A DNA stretch of 64,000 nucleotides from Candidatus Nitrosocaldaceae archaeon (GCA_026002835.1 BPGC01000008.1:13979-77978), one strand, 5' to 3'; shown: positions 56,125-64,000, counted from the stretch's first letter. Numbers and translations are program-made. Notes: a model not told the origin generated them from the letters alone.

Positions 56125-57109
56125 TGCTGTGTTGAATAACTCATTAACAGAGTACATATCATATATCTCTTAACCATATCCATTACTCATAGATATAAAC
56201 AAGTTATATGCACTTGCTTTAACCATCAACTCTTTAACCATATTATCCCATCTTACTGATTTAATATACTCTCCAAACATTCTCTTAAATGATGAGAATA
56301 CAGATTCTGCTATCCATCTCTTACCATAATCATGCTTATGCTTCCATCTAGTATAATCACTCAATTGATCTAATACATGCATATCCCTTATACTATTATT
56401 GATTATAGAATTACTTCTTACTCTAATTACTGGTTCTATACCTTTATCTGTTAGATAATTAAAGTTATCATTACTATCATATGCTCCATCAACTATAACC
56501 TTATCTATTTTAGCATCTATATTATCTATAAGGTCTTTAAACTTCTTATTATCATGAACATCTTCTCTAGTTATCTCTAATGCTATTATCTTCTTATTTT
56601 TGATATCAACAGCTATATGCATCTTTATAAAGCCTCTTCTTACCTTCCATTTCTTATTCATCCATTCTCCTCTATTAGCTACTTTAATACCAGAAGAATC
56701 TACTACTATAATAATAGGTTCATTTGTATTGATATTATTATCCATCTTAACATTTAATCTATTAACTCTCCATGCTATGCTAGTATAATCTGGAACCTTA
56801 ATGTTAGTATAATTGCTTAATGCTCTAATGAAACCTTCTAACTGTCTATATGGTAATAGATATGCATGTATTATTGCTAGTAATGATATGAATGAGTTAG
56901 GATATTGATAAGGTTTGCCTTCTTTACCTTTATTCATCTCTTCTAATTCCTTATCCCAATTATTAATGAAATCTAATGATAATAATATCTCTCCTCTTCT
57001 TACTAATGCTTCATTATACGATTTCCAATCTCTAGGCATATCATCTTAATTATAATGGTGATCAATATCTTTTATGTTGCTAGTGATCTATCAGTTATTC
57101 GACACACTA
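56125..57109 (-). mobile_element. IS5-like insertion sequence, copy 2 (985 bp, opposite orientation)
   Basis: The same length and termini as copy 1, read from the other strand. The right flank CAATTGCTA (57110-57118) is the reverse complement of the right flank of copy 1. Undoing an inversion between the copies would place CAATTGCTA directly on both sides of this copy, the hallmark of a 9-bp target duplication. Confidence 0.88.
56170..57039 (-). CDS. IS5-like DDE transposase (copy 2)
   Basis: The product is identical over all 289 residues to the transposase at 51173-52042, including VVDSSGIKV, VDGAYDSND and RWIAESVFSSFK. A perfect duplicate implies recent copying or gene conversion. Identical inverted copies 4 kb apart are a standing substrate for homologous recombination and inversion. 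Confidence 0.93.
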   Translation of the reverse strand: MPRDWKSYNEALVRRGEILLSLDFINNWDKELEEMNKGKEGKPYQYPNSFISLLAIIHAYLLPYRQLEGFIRALSNYTNIKVPDYTSIAWRVNRLNVKMDNNINTNEPIIIVVDSSGIKVANRGEWMNKKWKVRRGFIKMHIAVDIKNKKIIALEITREDVHDNKKFKDLIDNIDAKIDKVIVDGAYDSNDNFNYLTDKGIEPVIRVRSNSIINNSIRDMHVLDQLSDYTRWKHKHDYGKRWIAESVFSSFKRMFGEYIKSVRWDNMVKELMVKASAYNLFISMSNGYG

Positions 57110-57206
57110 CAATTGCTAAATAAAGAATGTTATCTATTAGATCATATAGTTCATTTTGTAAGAAAGTATCAAATAATATTATCATTATAGATAAAGTAGA
57201 TGTCAT
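57110..57206 (-). pseudogene. 5' fragment of a membrane-protein gene split by IS inversion
   Basis: An ATG at 57206-57204 starts MTSTLSIMIILFDTFLQNEL, and the frame runs into the IS at 57110 after YDLIDNILYLAI. The missing 3' part lies at 52097-52245. The joined reading frame of 246 nt encodes an 81-aa protein with two membrane helices. The ATG is 2 nt after the stop of the upstream frame, so the two were an operon. Confidence 0.75.
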
Positions 57207-57208
57207 TG

Positions 57209-57604
57209 CTATAAGAAGACTTTACCATCACATGTTGTATTACCACGTTTAATAGCTATTTCAGGAATATTTGTATCATTTGCACTTATCTTAATCTGTT
57301 TATCTGTTCTAGTTATATTAGTTATATCTAACCATGTAATACCATAATTATCTATCAGATATTATTTGAGTTTAGGAGGTATATTCTCAGACGTGCCATT
57401 TATAACATACTCCCATGTAAATAAATAATCATCAATTTGGATAGGTTGTAGTTTTATTTGTGCTATAATTGAAATCAATATAAATAATCCAGCTATAATA
57501 GTAGCATTAGCTTGTAATAATGTATTATTATCCCTATTCACATTAGCCATATCCAATCTAATTGATATGATAAAGTTATTTTCTGATCCTAAACATTTAT
57601 TCAT
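57209..57604 (-). pseudogene. Membrane-anchored protein interrupted by an in-frame TAA
   Basis: From the ATG at 57604 (or a TTG at 57616) the frame encodes a membrane segment (IIAGLFILISIIAQI) and stops at a TAA at 57364-57362 after PPKLK. The same frame continues without another stop for 49 codons (YLIDNYGITWLDIT, KQIKISANDTNIPEIAIKRGN) to TAG at 57211-57209. A nonsense mutation in a former 130-aa gene is the simplest reading. An intact 80-aa protein is possible. Confidence 0.5.
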
Positions 57605-57624
57605 AAAAATATTCAATTAAAGAC

Positions 57625-58317
57625 ATGAAAGCATGGATTGGCACTTCTGGCTATACTTATGATTGGAACAAAGCCAAACCATCAGCATTTGAATGGTATT
57701 TAATGCAAGGATTCAATAGTGTAGAGATCAATGCTAGTTTCTATAGGTTTCCTAGTAAAAATTGGATGAAAGCATGGAGTAAAGCTCCTAGCAGTTTCAG
57801 ATTTGCCATCAAGGTTCATAGATCGATCACTCATTATGCAAGATTAAGAGGAAGAGCAGTTGAACTATTCAATAAATTTGCTGATATACTGAAACCTATG
57901 GATTATAGAATTAGATTCTGGTTATTCCAGATGCCTCCTTCCTTTATATATAGTGATGATAACCTCAAGATCGTTAAAGAGTTTGCAAGTATGTTTGATG
58001 ATGATAGATTTGTTATTGAGTTCAGAGATCCTAGTTGGTGGCAATATGCTGATAAGATAAATGAGTTTGCAATCTTTTGCTCAGTAGATGCTCCAGATCT
58101 CCCTAGAGATATAATTGCTAGTAATAATAAAGTATATCTCAGATTACATGGGAGATATATCTGGTATTCATATCTTTATGAAGAGAATGAGTTGGATGAG
58201 ATAATAGATAATATTAATAATCTAGGATTAGAAGAGGTTGCTATCTATCTCAATAATGATCATGGCATGTTAGCAAATGGATTATACCTGCTTGAAAGGT
58301 TTAAGAATTATTTATAA
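57625..58317 (+). CDS. DUF72 family protein
   Basis: A TIM-barrel protein of 230 aa with the family start WIGTSGYTYDWNKA, then SVEINASFYRFPS, FRFAIKVHRSITH, FVIEFRDPSWW and YLRLHGRYIWY. DUF72 proteins resemble xylose-isomerase-like barrels, but no reaction is proven. It diverges closely from the broken membrane-protein gene. A TATA-like element near 57604 suits a leaderless ATG. Confidence 0.9.
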   Translation: MKAWIGTSGYTYDWNKAKPSAFEWYLMQGFNSVEINASFYRFPSKNWMKAWSKAPSSFRFAIKVHRSITHYARLRGRAVELFNKFADILKPMDYRIRFWLFQMPPSFIYSDDNLKIVKEFASMFDDDRFVIEFRDPSWWQYADKINEFAIFCSVDAPDLPRDIIASNNKVYLRLHGRYIWYSYLYEENELDEIIDNINNLGLEEVAIYLNNDHGMLANGLYLLERFKNYL

Positions 58318-58318
58318 G

Positions 58319-58339
58319 TTATCTATCCATAATAGATAA
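58319..58339 (+). promoter_or_regulatory. Inverted-repeat operator candidate before the HxlR gene
   Basis: TTATCTAT-CCATA-ATAGATAA is a perfect 8-bp inverted repeat with a 5-nt centre. It ends one base before the HxlR ATG at 58341 and begins two bases after the DUF72 stop. HxlR regulators bind such dyads as dimers, so autoregulation is likely. This is inferred from sequence and position. Confidence 0.45.
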
Positions 58340-58340
58340 T

Positions 58341-58697
58341 ATGAATGATGTAATATGCTTATGTCCGTTAGAAGGAATAATAGATCTGATAAGTAAGAAA
58401 TGGGCATTATTAATAATTAATGAGATAGGAAATCATGGTAGTATAAGATATAACGATCTTATGAAAGAGTTGCAACTCATAAGTCCTAAAACATTGGCAG
58501 ATATGCTAAAAGAGCTACAGAAAGAAGGCTTGGTTGAAAGGCATGCATACAATGAGATACCTCCTAGAGTAGAGTATACATTAACAGAACAAGGTAAGAG
58601 TTTAAGGAAAGCAATAATACCATTATTAGAATGGGCTATATCTAAGCAAGGAACGGTAGTAGCACGTTGTTCTTGTAGCATGATAAAGAGAGAGTAA
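58341..58697 (+). CDS. HxlR-family winged-helix regulator
   Basis: The 118-aa protein has the HxlR layout. An N-terminal Cys pair (ICLCPLEGIIDLISKKWALLIIN) starts it, then SIRYNDLMKELQLISPKTLADMLKELQKEGLVERH as recognition helix and turn, and a wing with EYTLTEQGKSL. Another Cys pair lies near the end (ARCSCS). The N-terminal cysteine in this family often senses electrophiles or redox state. A palindrome lies directly upstream. The HAD gene follows after 33 bp. Confidence 0.9.
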   Translation: MNDVICLCPLEGIIDLISKKWALLIINEIGNHGSIRYNDLMKELQLISPKTLADMLKELQKEGLVERHAYNEIPPRVEYTLTEQGKSLRKAIIPLLEWAISKQGTVVARCSCSMIKRE

Positions 58698-58730
58698 GGA
58701 ATATTATAACGCTAGAAATTCTCAAAGGTA

Positions 58731-59363
58731 ATGAAAGGTATAGTAGCGTTAGATATGGATGGAACTATCTTAAATGGTAGAACTGTATTCGCATTAGCAA
58801 AACTGAAGAATGTTATGGAGCAAATCAAATCTATCATGAATAGTAATGAGTATGGATATATAAAGACAGAGAAGATAGCAAGATTTTGGGAAGGTTTAAG
58901 CAAAGAAGATATCTTAGATGCAGTAGATAAGATACAATTAAACTATGGTGCTGAAGAATTGGTTAATGAATTGAAGAAAGATTATAGAGTTGGTATAATA
59001 AGCGATAGTTACACTCTAGTAACTGAGTATATTGCTAAAAAGTTAGGAGGTTTAGACTTTACATACGCTAATGATCTAGTTATGAATAATGATATTGTAA
59101 CTGGAGAGGTTAGAATGCCTCTAGGATGGGAAAAGATCAATTGTTATTGTAAAATATCAGTATGTAAGAGATATCATCTAGAAAAGGCTATGAAGGAATA
59201 TAATCTGAATTATAGTATTGCAGTAGGAGATACTAATGCTGATAGATGCATGATAGAGACTGCTAACATAGGTATAGCATTCGATCCTAAAGATGATATA
59301 ATAAGATCTACTGATAAGATAATAAATGATAAGAACTTGTTAAAAGTATTAGATTATCTCTGA
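58731..59363 (+). CDS. HAD-superfamily phosphatase (SerB-like)
   Basis: The protein starts GIVALDMDGTIL, with the nucleophile Asp and the acid/base Asp of motif I. Motif II is GIISDSYT, and motif IV is VGDTNADRCM near residue 166. A helical cap lies between motifs I and II. It resembles phosphoserine phosphatase, but the substrate cannot be fixed. It is downstream of HxlR in the same direction and converges with ppa, overlapping by 15 bp. Confidence 0.85.
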   Translation: MKGIVALDMDGTILNGRTVFALAKLKNVMEQIKSIMNSNEYGYIKTEKIARFWEGLSKEDILDAVDKIQLNYGAEELVNELKKDYRVGIISDSYTLVTEYIAKKLGGLDFTYANDLVMNNDIVTGEVRMPLGWEKINCYCKISVCKRYHLEKAMKEYNLNYSIAVGDTNADRCMIETANIGIAFDPKDDIIRSTDKIINDKNLLKVLDYL

Positions 59364-59894
59364 TCTTTTACCGAACTTCTCATTATACAACTCTATAGAT
59401 CTTATTATAACATTCTTTGCTTCATCTACATCATACCAACCTACGATCTCTACTTTTTTACCCTCCAAATCTTTATAAACTTGGAAAAAATGAGCCATCT
59501 CTTTTAATGTATGTAATTCCATATCATCTATCCCTCTCAAACTATCGTATCTAGGATCATCTTTAGGCACACATAATATCTTATCATCAATCACGCCAGA
59601 ATCATTCATCCTTAACAAGCCTATAGGTCTAGATTCTATAAGCACTCCTGGATATGTTGGATTTGTTACTAGCACTAATGCATCTAAAGGATCTCCATCC
59701 TCTCCTAGAGTTCTAGGGATCATCCCATAATCTCCAGGATAATGTAAAGGAGAGAATAATACTCTATCCAACTTTATAATATTATTCTCCTTATCATACT
59801 CATACTTATTCATCGAACCTTTAGGTATCTCTACTATAACATTGATTATATCTGGTGCATGTTTACCAATGTTTAGATCATGCCATAGATTCAT
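59349..59894 (-). CDS. ppa: Soluble inorganic pyrophosphatase
   Basis: A family I pyrophosphatase of 181 aa. It has IVEIPKGSMNKYEYDKE near residues 22-38, YPGDYGMIPRT near 52, and the metal-binding signature EDGDPLDALVL near 65. A later DDPRYDSLRGIDDM completes the site. It drains PPi in the cytoplasm beside the membrane proton pump encoded at 11749. Its start lies about 100 bp from the divergent methyltransferase gene. Confidence 0.95.
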   Translation of the reverse strand: MNLWHDLNIGKHAPDIINVIVEIPKGSMNKYEYDKENNIIKLDRVLFSPLHYPGDYGMIPRTLGEDGDPLDALVLVTNPTYPGVLIESRPIGLLRMNDSGVIDDKILCVPKDDPRYDSLRGIDDMELHTLKEMAHFFQVYKDLEGKKVEIVGWYDVDEAKNVIIRSIELYNEKFGKRSEII

Positions 59895-59992
59895 GGTTTG
59901 ATTATTAATAGATTGTAATTTTAGTCTTATGGTATTTATACAGTATTTTGAACAAACAAGGATTAATAATGAGGCTAGTGATCATTATATAG

Positions 59993-60982
59993 ATGGATAA
60001 GAATAGATTGAATGATCTTGATGGAAAAGATTGGATCAAGTTTACCAAGTCATGGGTAGTTTATAACTCAGATGGAGAGAAGGTAATCAATTATAACAAA
60101 CCAGAGAATAGAAGATTATCAGATAAGAGTTATTTTATTCATTCTCCTCCTCCTAGAAATGATGATAAGATTAAGCATCCTGCTAGTTTTCCAGAGTCAT
60201 TAGTAAAGGAATTCATACAATTCTTTACAAAGAAGGGAGAATGGATACTTGATCCTTTTCTAGGAAGTGGTTCAACATTGTTAGCAGCATTTGAGAGTAA
60301 TAGGAATGGTATAGGCATAGAGTTATCACAATACTGGGCTGATATGGCAAGGGAAAGATTAAAGCGAGCAAAAGAGCAGAACAAACTTGACAAGTTTATA
60401 GGTTATGAAGAATTGCAGCATATCATAATAGTTGGAGATTCTAGAGAGATAGATAAAATATGGACCAAGTATGACTTACCTAAGATAAAGTATGTAATAA
60501 CTTCACCCCCATATTGGAACCAATTAAAACGGAATTACATTAGGCAGAAGAAGAGGGCAGAGCAAGGCTTACATACTATATATTCTCAAGATCCGAGAGA
60601 CCTAGGAAATATAGATGATTATGCAGTATTTATAATTGAACAGAAGAGAATATTTGATAAGGTATATGATATAACAGAAGATAAAGGATATCTTACTATA
60701 ATAACCGATAATATATATGCTGATGGAAGGTTATATCCTTTAGCATTTGATACATTAATAACTTTGAGCGAGAGATGGATACCAAAGGATGAAAAATTAT
60801 GGTTACAAGATGATAAGCCATTGATACCTCTAGGAATATACTCTAGTTATATAGGCAATAGACACCATCAATACTGCTTAATATTTAGGAAAGAAGAGGA
60901 TAAATTGAAAGAGCAAAAAGAATATTTTAATAATATAATCAAGAATATCTATGTAAGATTGAGCAATGAATCTAACGCATGA
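59993..60982 (+). CDS. Site-specific DNA methyltransferase (SPPY type)
   Basis: Motif I, DPFLGSGSTLLAAFES, binds SAM near residue 86. Motif IV, TSPPYWNQLK near 171, is the catalytic motif, SPPY being typical of N4-cytosine enzymes. The motif order I then IV fits the alpha or gamma arrangement. The 329-aa frame is intact. The broken nuclease frame overlaps its last 17 bases, so the pair was a type II restriction-modification operon. The methylase may now act alone. Confidence 0.88.
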   Translation: MDKNRLNDLDGKDWIKFTKSWVVYNSDGEKVINYNKPENRRLSDKSYFIHSPPPRNDDKIKHPASFPESLVKEFIQFFTKKGEWILDPFLGSGSTLLAAFESNRNGIGIELSQYWADMARERLKRAKEQNKLDKFIGYEELQHIIIVGDSREIDKIWTKYDLPKIKYVITSPPYWNQLKRNYIRQKKRAEQGLHTIYSQDPRDLGNIDDYAVFIIEQKRIFDKVYDITEDKGYLTIITDNIYADGRLYPLAFDTLITLSERWIPKDEKLWLQDDKPLIPLGIYSSYIGNRHHQYCLIFRKEEDKLKEQKEYFNNIIKNIYVRLSNESNA

Positions 60983-62000
60983 TGAGTTTGTTGATGTGAT
61001 CTCAAGAAGTATATTAAATAATTATAAAGATATCTTCAAGGATGTATTTATATCACGAGTATCGATGGACTTTCCAAAACCAGATTTTGTATTCATACCA
61101 TTAAATATTAGAAAAGTATATTACCAGTAGCATTTGAGGTAAAGACACCATTTGTATATAAGCATGAATACCTTACTGGTTTAGGACAAACTATAGCCTA
61201 TAATAGCATATTTCCATTAGCGTATATAGTAATACCAGATACCAATATTGAAGGGTTTGACGTTGCTGATTATATAAAGGATGTTATAGCCATGAATAAT
61301 AAGCATAGGGTTATTCTCATATAAACAAGATGAACCAAGGAATGTAAGGCTTGAGAAAGAAGCAGATGTTATAAATATCGGTAAAGAGTACGTTAAGAAG
61401 GTTAAAGAGATAAAAAGATCATACTCATACTGGAGAGAGACAAGACCAGAAGAAGTATTTTATGCATTGGATATATCTAGTAGATTAAGGAAAGGTTATA
61501 CATTGAATACATTGTTAAATAAACTATGGAAAGATAAATTGGTAAATAGGTTCAAGAATGCAAAGAGAGCAAGTTCATTCCTATTGAATTACAAGCTATT
61601 CTTGATCCAGAATGCATTAATAGATGCTAATGGTAAATTAACATTGATAGGAAGATATACTTTAGAGTTAGGTAAGAGATATGGATACAAAAGCAATATT
61701 GGATATGATATAATAACATACATAATGCTAAAGTATGGAGGACATTATCTGTTATTATCAAAGATATACAAGGAGCAACTTGATATGGATAATAATGAGT
61801 TATCGAGATGGGAATCATGGATAGATTCTTTACTAACTGGACTAAACAATCAGAATTATTATATAAGCAAGGATGATTTTAGAATAGATCTACCTAGATT
61901 ACCATATGCTTACAAGAAGTACTTTAAGATAGCTAGATATGTTAAAGGTAGAGGCTTGTTAGTAGATTATCCAAGGGTAGTTGAGATACTTGAAATATAG
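60966..62000 (+). pseudogene. Frameshifted restriction endonuclease of the adjacent methyltransferase
   Basis: Three consecutive frames read as one protein. MNLTHDEFVDVISRSIL to PKPDFVFIPLN is in frame 1 (from 60966). VAFEVKTPFVYKHEYLTGL to NNKHRVILI is in frame 2 (from about 61115). SYKQDEPRNVRLEKEADVINI continues in frame 3 from about 61320 and ends at 62000. PDF plus EVK is a PD-(D/E)xK site. Shifts at about 61110 and 61315 inactivate it. The open frame from 61467 is only its C-terminal part. Confidence 0.75.
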
Positions 62001-62037
62001 TAAGTTGTTTGAGCCTATTGAATCTAGGCTTGAATAA

Positions 62038-62469
62038 TCATCTATAAGACTTTTGTTTCCTTCTTCTAGCTCCTGGTCCACCAAACTTTTTGGGTTCAAC
62101 TTGTCTAGGATCTCCAGACAATAGATGCTTATCATACTCTAATATCCTTTCCTTTATACTTTCTCTAGTTGCCTTTGGTAATGGATGTGCAGCCTCTGAT
62201 TTATAATTTGTTAATGCTCTAGATATAGCCATAGCAGATGCAACGGCTTGACCTATAACTCCTCCCCCTTGAACTCTAACATTTATATCTACATTATTTA
62301 TAGCGTCTCCAGCTAACTTTAATGGCGTTAATATTATATTTCTAGCCATCTCTGGCTCATATATCTCAACTGGTATATTGTTTATCCTAACCCTTCCTTT
62401 ACCTTTAACAATGCTAGCAATCGCTCTAGCAGTCTTTCTTGATGCTGAGTATAATTCTAATCTAGTCAT
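62038..62469 (-). CDS. rpsI: Small-subunit ribosomal protein uS9
   Basis: uS9 lines the decoding side of the 30S subunit through its C-terminal tail. The protein has KTARAIASIVKGKGRVRINN, VRVQGGGVIGQAVA, and the conserved end GPGARRRKQKSYR. The ATG at 62469 overlaps the L13 stop by 4 bp (ATGA). An in-frame ATG at 62478 is also possible. It ends the operon in this window; rpoN, often next in archaea, is not here. Confidence 0.95.
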   Translation of the reverse strand: MTRLELYSASRKTARAIASIVKGKGRVRINNIPVEIYEPEMARNIILTPLKLAGDAINNVDINVRVQGGGVIGQAVASAMAISRALTNYKSEAAHPLPKATRESIKERILEYDKHLLSGDPRQVEPKKFGGPGARRRKQKSYR

Positions 62470-62945
62470 GGCTCCCAACCTATCAGTCTAGCAATCTCAT
62501 ATATAGTTGTATAATATGCTACTGGCTTTCTTATCTTTGCATCTTCGATCTGTATAGCTCTTGCATTAGCATACTCTTCTGGCACTCCAATATACACTCT
62601 CAACCTCTTCATAGCCTTGATACCTTTTGGTTGCTTTCTAGGAACCATACCTCTAATCATTCTAGTAATTATGTTATCTGGTCTTCTAGGATGCCTAGGA
62701 GTATGTTTAGGATTTATTATACTTGCTATCTGTAGATACTCATGCTGCTCTTTCAGTATATTCGCTTTATTACCACTAACTACAGCCTTTTCAGCATTAA
62801 GGATGATAACTCTCTTACCATTTAACAATAGTTTTGCTGCATAAGAGCATAACCTCCCAGCGATATGCTCAGTGGCATCTATTATGATAGTATCTTTCTT
62901 CTGAGATATATCTTTCAATTCTTGTATACTAACTTGTCTAGCCAA
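62466..62945 (-). CDS. rplM: Large-subunit ribosomal protein uL13
   Basis: The 159-aa protein contains IIDATEHIAGRLCSYAAKLLLNGKRV, ILNAEKAVVSGNK, MIRGMVPRKQPKGIKAMKRLRVYIGVPEEY, the archaeal uL13 pattern. It overlaps rpl18e by 8 bp and rpsI by 4 bp, typical of the archaeal L18e-L13-S9 order. Confidence 0.96.
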   Translation of the reverse strand: MARQVSIQELKDISQKKDTIIIDATEHIAGRLCSYAAKLLLNGKRVIILNAEKAVVSGNKANILKEQHEYLQIASIINPKHTPRHPRRPDNIITRMIRGMVPRKQPKGIKAMKRLRVYIGVPEEYANARAIQIEDAKIRKPVAYYTTIYEIARLIGWEP

Positions 62946-63285
62946 TTATCATAACCTCCTTACCATCTGGGTATTTATTTGCCATCTCTTCTAATGTTAG
63001 AATCATACCTCCAGCCTCTTTAATCTTTCTTGCTGCTGCCTCTGATATAGCAAACGCTGCTAACTCTATCTTATGATCTATATTGCCTTTTGCTAATACT
63101 TTACCTGGTACTACTACCTTAGAACCATCTTTAGTATATCTTGCTATCCTATCTATATTAACCTCAACCCTTCTTGATCTGGATCTTTCTAACATTCTAG
63201 CAACTGCTAACCATATCTTAACGTTATTGCTCTTGCTAGCAACCTTTAACTTTTGTATTGTATCAATTAAGACTGGATTCTGCAT
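62938..63285 (-). CDS. rpl18e: Large-subunit ribosomal protein eL18 (L18e)
   Basis: A 115-aa eL18 protein with WLAVARMLERSRSRRVEVNIDRIARYTKDG, VVVPGKVLAKGNIDHKIELAAF and ISEAAARKIKEAGG. It overlaps the end of rpoD by 23 bp and the start of rplM by 8 bp. The order and overlap confirm one transcript. Confidence 0.95.
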   Translation of the reverse strand: MQNPVLIDTIQKLKVASKSNNVKIWLAVARMLERSRSRRVEVNIDRIARYTKDGSKVVVPGKVLAKGNIDHKIELAAFAISEAAARKIKEAGGMILTLEEMANKYPDGKEVMIIG

Positions 63286-63931
63286 ACTCTTTCTCCTCTT
63301 TCAATTTTGTTATCTTCTCACTAAACCTTCTCAGCTTCTCAGATAAAACTCTTATGCTTTCTAATAATATCTCAGTAGCAGTTAAAGAGCCAACTGACTC
63401 TAATGTTAATATGAATTCCTCTGGTTTATCTCCTTCTTTTAGAACTGCTACTGAAACTGGTTGCCATTTAGCATGCATCTTACCAGTTCCTAGCCTGGCA
63501 TATGCTTCAATCTTAACCTTTTGACCAGTTGCTAAAACGACAATTGGTATGTTAGGATTGATAGGCTTTACTATATCATCTTCAGATATCAGATCAGAAG
63601 ATAAAACTTGCCTTGGCTTATCTATAGCCTCTACATCTAGATAAAGCATGACTCTACAATTAGGACATCCTAGACTACTCTTACATGAGCATTCTTCAGC
63701 CTTTACGAATCTATTCAATTCTGTTCTTAATGGAATTAAACCTATTCTATGAACCAAAGCCTCATCATGCATCGCTGATGAGTTATAATGCATAACAACA
63801 TCATCAATAGCCATAATGGGAACTTCGCTTATAGCTATCCTTCTTAATGCATTAACATATTGTCTAGGAAAACCTACGAATTTTACTGATATTGTATTCT
63901 CTGATACATCAAGTATATCTATAGATACCAT
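63263..63931 (-). CDS. rpoD: DNA-directed RNA polymerase subunit D (Rpo3)
   Basis: Rpo3 nucleates polymerase assembly with Rpo11. The 222 residues contain the dimerisation motif FPRQYVNALRRIAISEVPIMAID and a CxC-x5-C-x2-C loop (ECSCKSSLGCPNC) near residue 82 like the Rpb3 zinc loop. The extra ferredoxin-like iron-sulfur domain of Sulfolobus Rpo3 is absent, as its cysteines are missing. It heads the rpoD-rpl18e-rplM-rpsI run. Confidence 0.95.
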   Translation of the reverse strand: MVSIDILDVSENTISVKFVGFPRQYVNALRRIAISEVPIMAIDDVVMHYNSSAMHDEALVHRIGLIPLRTELNRFVKAEECSCKSSLGCPNCRVMLYLDVEAIDKPRQVLSSDLISEDDIVKPINPNIPIVVLATGQKVKIEAYARLGTGKMHAKWQPVSVAVLKEGDKPEEFILTLESVGSLTATEILLESIRVLSEKLRRFSEKITKLKEEKEYAESSLN

Positions 63932-63946
63932 ATGTTATAGAAATGA

Positions 63947-63956
63947 CTTTTATACC
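63947..63956 (-). promoter_or_regulatory. TATA-like element upstream of rpoD
   Basis: The minus strand reads GGTATAAAAG, a strong TATA-box match, 16 to 25 nt before the rpoD ATG. It would start a very short or absent leader. If rpsK or rpsD genes precede rpoD outside the window, this would be an internal promoter. Confidence 0.4.
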
Positions 63957-64000
63957 ACTTAAAAATGTAGCGAAGTTATTCTAATGATCTTGCTACTTTA

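Noticed and set aside
51103..57109. Composite transposon carrying the radical SAM and secreted-protein genes between two IS copies.
   Set aside because: The outer flanks AATACATAC and CAATTGCTA do not match, so there is no duplication around the whole unit. The split gene and the inverted TAGCAATTG pair fit an inversion instead.
61467..62000. An independent 177-aa gene after the methyltransferase.
   Set aside because: The same frame is open well upstream and joins nuclease-like fragments in the other two frames, so it is the tail of a broken restriction enzyme.

Overview
This window is a low-GC archaeal chromosome segment (roughly one third GC by eye). It most likely belongs to a thaumarchaeon (Nitrososphaeria), probably a thermophilic lineage related to the Nitrosocaldales. 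The evidence is the archaeal 16S 5' end, GatCAB plus an archaeal AspRS, KEOPS Pcc1, EndA, RtcB, aIF6, a TFAR19/PDCD5-like protein, S9-L13-L18e-Rpo3, a zinc-type ferredoxin, cupredoxin membrane proteins and PEF-type secreted proteins. The 16S fragment is about 60% GC in the stretches I counted, far above the rest, which points to a warm habitat. Many genes have a TATA-like box about 26 bases before the start codon, so leaderless transcripts seem to be the rule.

Layout. 1-1072: 5' part of a minus-strand 16S rRNA gene, a structured leader and a TATA box. 1.2-2.0 kb: a decayed luciferase-like flavin oxidoreductase. 2.1-21 kb: mostly housekeeping and energy genes (DegT aminotransferase, CoaD, TrpRS, a CARF-winged helix regulator, carbamate kinase, tRNA-Glu, ferredoxin, cupredoxin membrane protein, JAMM protease, proton pyrophosphatase, malic enzyme, acetyl-CoA synthetase, PDCD5-like/RtcB, PurB). 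21-31 kb: small membrane proteins, PyrF, a secreted EEP phosphatase/nuclease, an intron-containing tRNA-Met, two regulators, a cis-prenyltransferase, DUF373 and an orphan ABC ATPase. 30.5-33.4 kb: a cluster of surface-anchored proteins with PEF tails. 33.4-46.6 kb: translation and tRNA genes (aIF6, HisRS, the alaX-aspS-gatCAB operon, tRNA-Val, Pcc1, EndA). 46.6-50.9 kb: carAB. 51-57.6 kb: an insertion-sequence region. 57.6-62 kb: DUF72, HxlR regulator, HAD phosphatase, pyrophosphatase and a restriction-modification locus with a broken nuclease. 62-63.9 kb: an rpoD-rpl18e-rplM-rpsI operon.

The most distinctive region is 51.1-57.6 kb. Two 985-bp IS copies encoding identical transposases lie in opposite orientation. 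The flank of one is the inverted 9-bp target duplication of the other. A small membrane-protein gene is cut into two pieces, 97 nt at 57110-57206 on the minus strand and 149 nt at 52097-52245 on the plus strand, which rejoin in frame to exactly 82 codons. This shows that an IS insertion plus inversion moved a radical SAM gene and a secreted-protein gene.

RNA processing is a second theme. tRNA-Met carries a 22-nt intron at the non-canonical position 9/10 with a textbook bulge-helix-bulge. The window also holds a splicing endonuclease subunit that contains no histidine at all, and the ligase RtcB. The aspS/gatCAB operon encodes an AspRS that lacks both residues reported to discriminate against tRNA-Asn, which fits indirect Asn-tRNA synthesis.
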